Positions 63,941 through 64,000 of a DNA stretch of 64,000 bases are shown one piece after another. The DNA is from Bacterioplanes sanyensis (GTDB lineage: Bacteria > Pseudomonadota > Gammaproteobacteria > Pseudomonadales > Oceanobacteraceae), in the NCBI RefSeq assembly GCF_014652515.1, contig NZ_BMYY01000013.1, positions 42,113 to 106,112 on the forward strand, given 5' to 3'. The notes under the pieces are model-generated. The model saw only the letters and a program-made list of their open reading frames with translations, was not told where the DNA came from and did no database searches. A program made the position numbers and the translations under genes. Numbering within the stretch: position 1 is the stretch's first letter; each line of letters begins with the position of its first letter.

Positions 63941-64000
63941 GGCACCTCTGAAAAATACCCCAAAATAGGCGATAATCCATCTTCCAGTTAGCAAGGGCAG
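63941..64000. mobile_element. End of a probable insertion sequence, cut by the window edge
   Basis: Starts GGCACCTCTGAAAAAT directly after CTAG (63937-63940) in the patatin gene. CTAG is a target typical of IS5-type elements, and GGCACCTCTGA also occurs as the outer terminus of the MITE at 6331-6350 (read on the minus strand). The element may therefore be the source of transposase for that MITE. Its other end and any transposase gene are outside the window. Confidence 0.55.

Overview
The window looks like the chromosome of a marine gammaproteobacterium. The run metX-metW-DUF4426-rdgB-coiled coil-hemW (58.9-63.5 kb) is the order seen in Pseudomonas and its relatives. The other genes (NIS siderophore, extracellular LTD-type nuclease, M66 protease, Rieske/GMC catabolism, JDVT-CTERM sorting) fit an Oceanospirillales-like organism. 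The genus is inference. Coding is dense, with many ATGA overlaps, and there is no prophage, plasmid or CRISPR array.

Layout. 0-2.8 kb: the end of a CPBP (CAAX-type) intramembrane protease faces an operon for a secreted subtilase with a JDVT-CTERM-like tail and a small lipoprotein resembling a stand-alone protease propeptide. 3-6 kb: a GlxA-type regulator, a dienelactone-hydrolase-like enzyme and metZ. 6.1-6.35 kb: a 267-bp MITE-like element. 6.3-8.9 kb: a GNAT / haem-oxygenase-like diiron oxidase / MFS operon of unknown product. 9.2-17.9 kb: an iron-regulated hydroxamate siderophore operon (decarboxylase, N-hydroxylase, exporter, fused acyltransferase-NIS synthetase, FhuF-like reductase, membrane acyltransferase, AraC regulator), with a Fur-box-like site inside its predicted promoter. 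17.9-24.3 kb: a large M66 metalloprotease lipoprotein and a SWIM/SNF2 helicase. 24.7-31.8 kb: a Rieske oxygenase, GMC dehydrogenase, reductase, ALDH, class II aldolase and GlxA regulator, a catabolic operon probably for a quaternary ammonium compound. 31.9-33 kb: an mntA antitoxin gene whose hepT toxin partner is cut off by a duplicated 193-bp repeat next to tRNA-Arg(CCG). 34-38 kb: AzlCD exporter, lipocalin and hypothetical genes. 38.9-43.6 kb: the arginine deiminase operon arcDABC. 43.6-58.8 kb: small single genes (GNATs, GST, two orphan periplasmic binding proteins, a secreted amine oxidase, ExeM-type nuclease, TSUP permease, SseA, MgtE, AstE-like). 58.9-63.5 kb: the metXW-rdgB-hemW block. 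63.5-64 kb: a patatin gene interrupted by an apparent IS end.

How the genes connect. MetX, MetW and MetZ give the homoserine-acylation and direct-sulfhydrylation route to homocysteine. ArcD/A/B/C ferment arginine to ornithine, carbamoyl phosphate and ATP. The siderophore operon makes, exports and probably recycles a hydroxamate, but its TonB receptor and importer are not in the window. Decay is visible in several places: PaiB and a histidine phosphatase each carry one in-frame TGA, HepT is truncated, the patatin is interrupted, and members of a divergent MITE family lie between genes. All calls come from reading the sequence; no database search was run.
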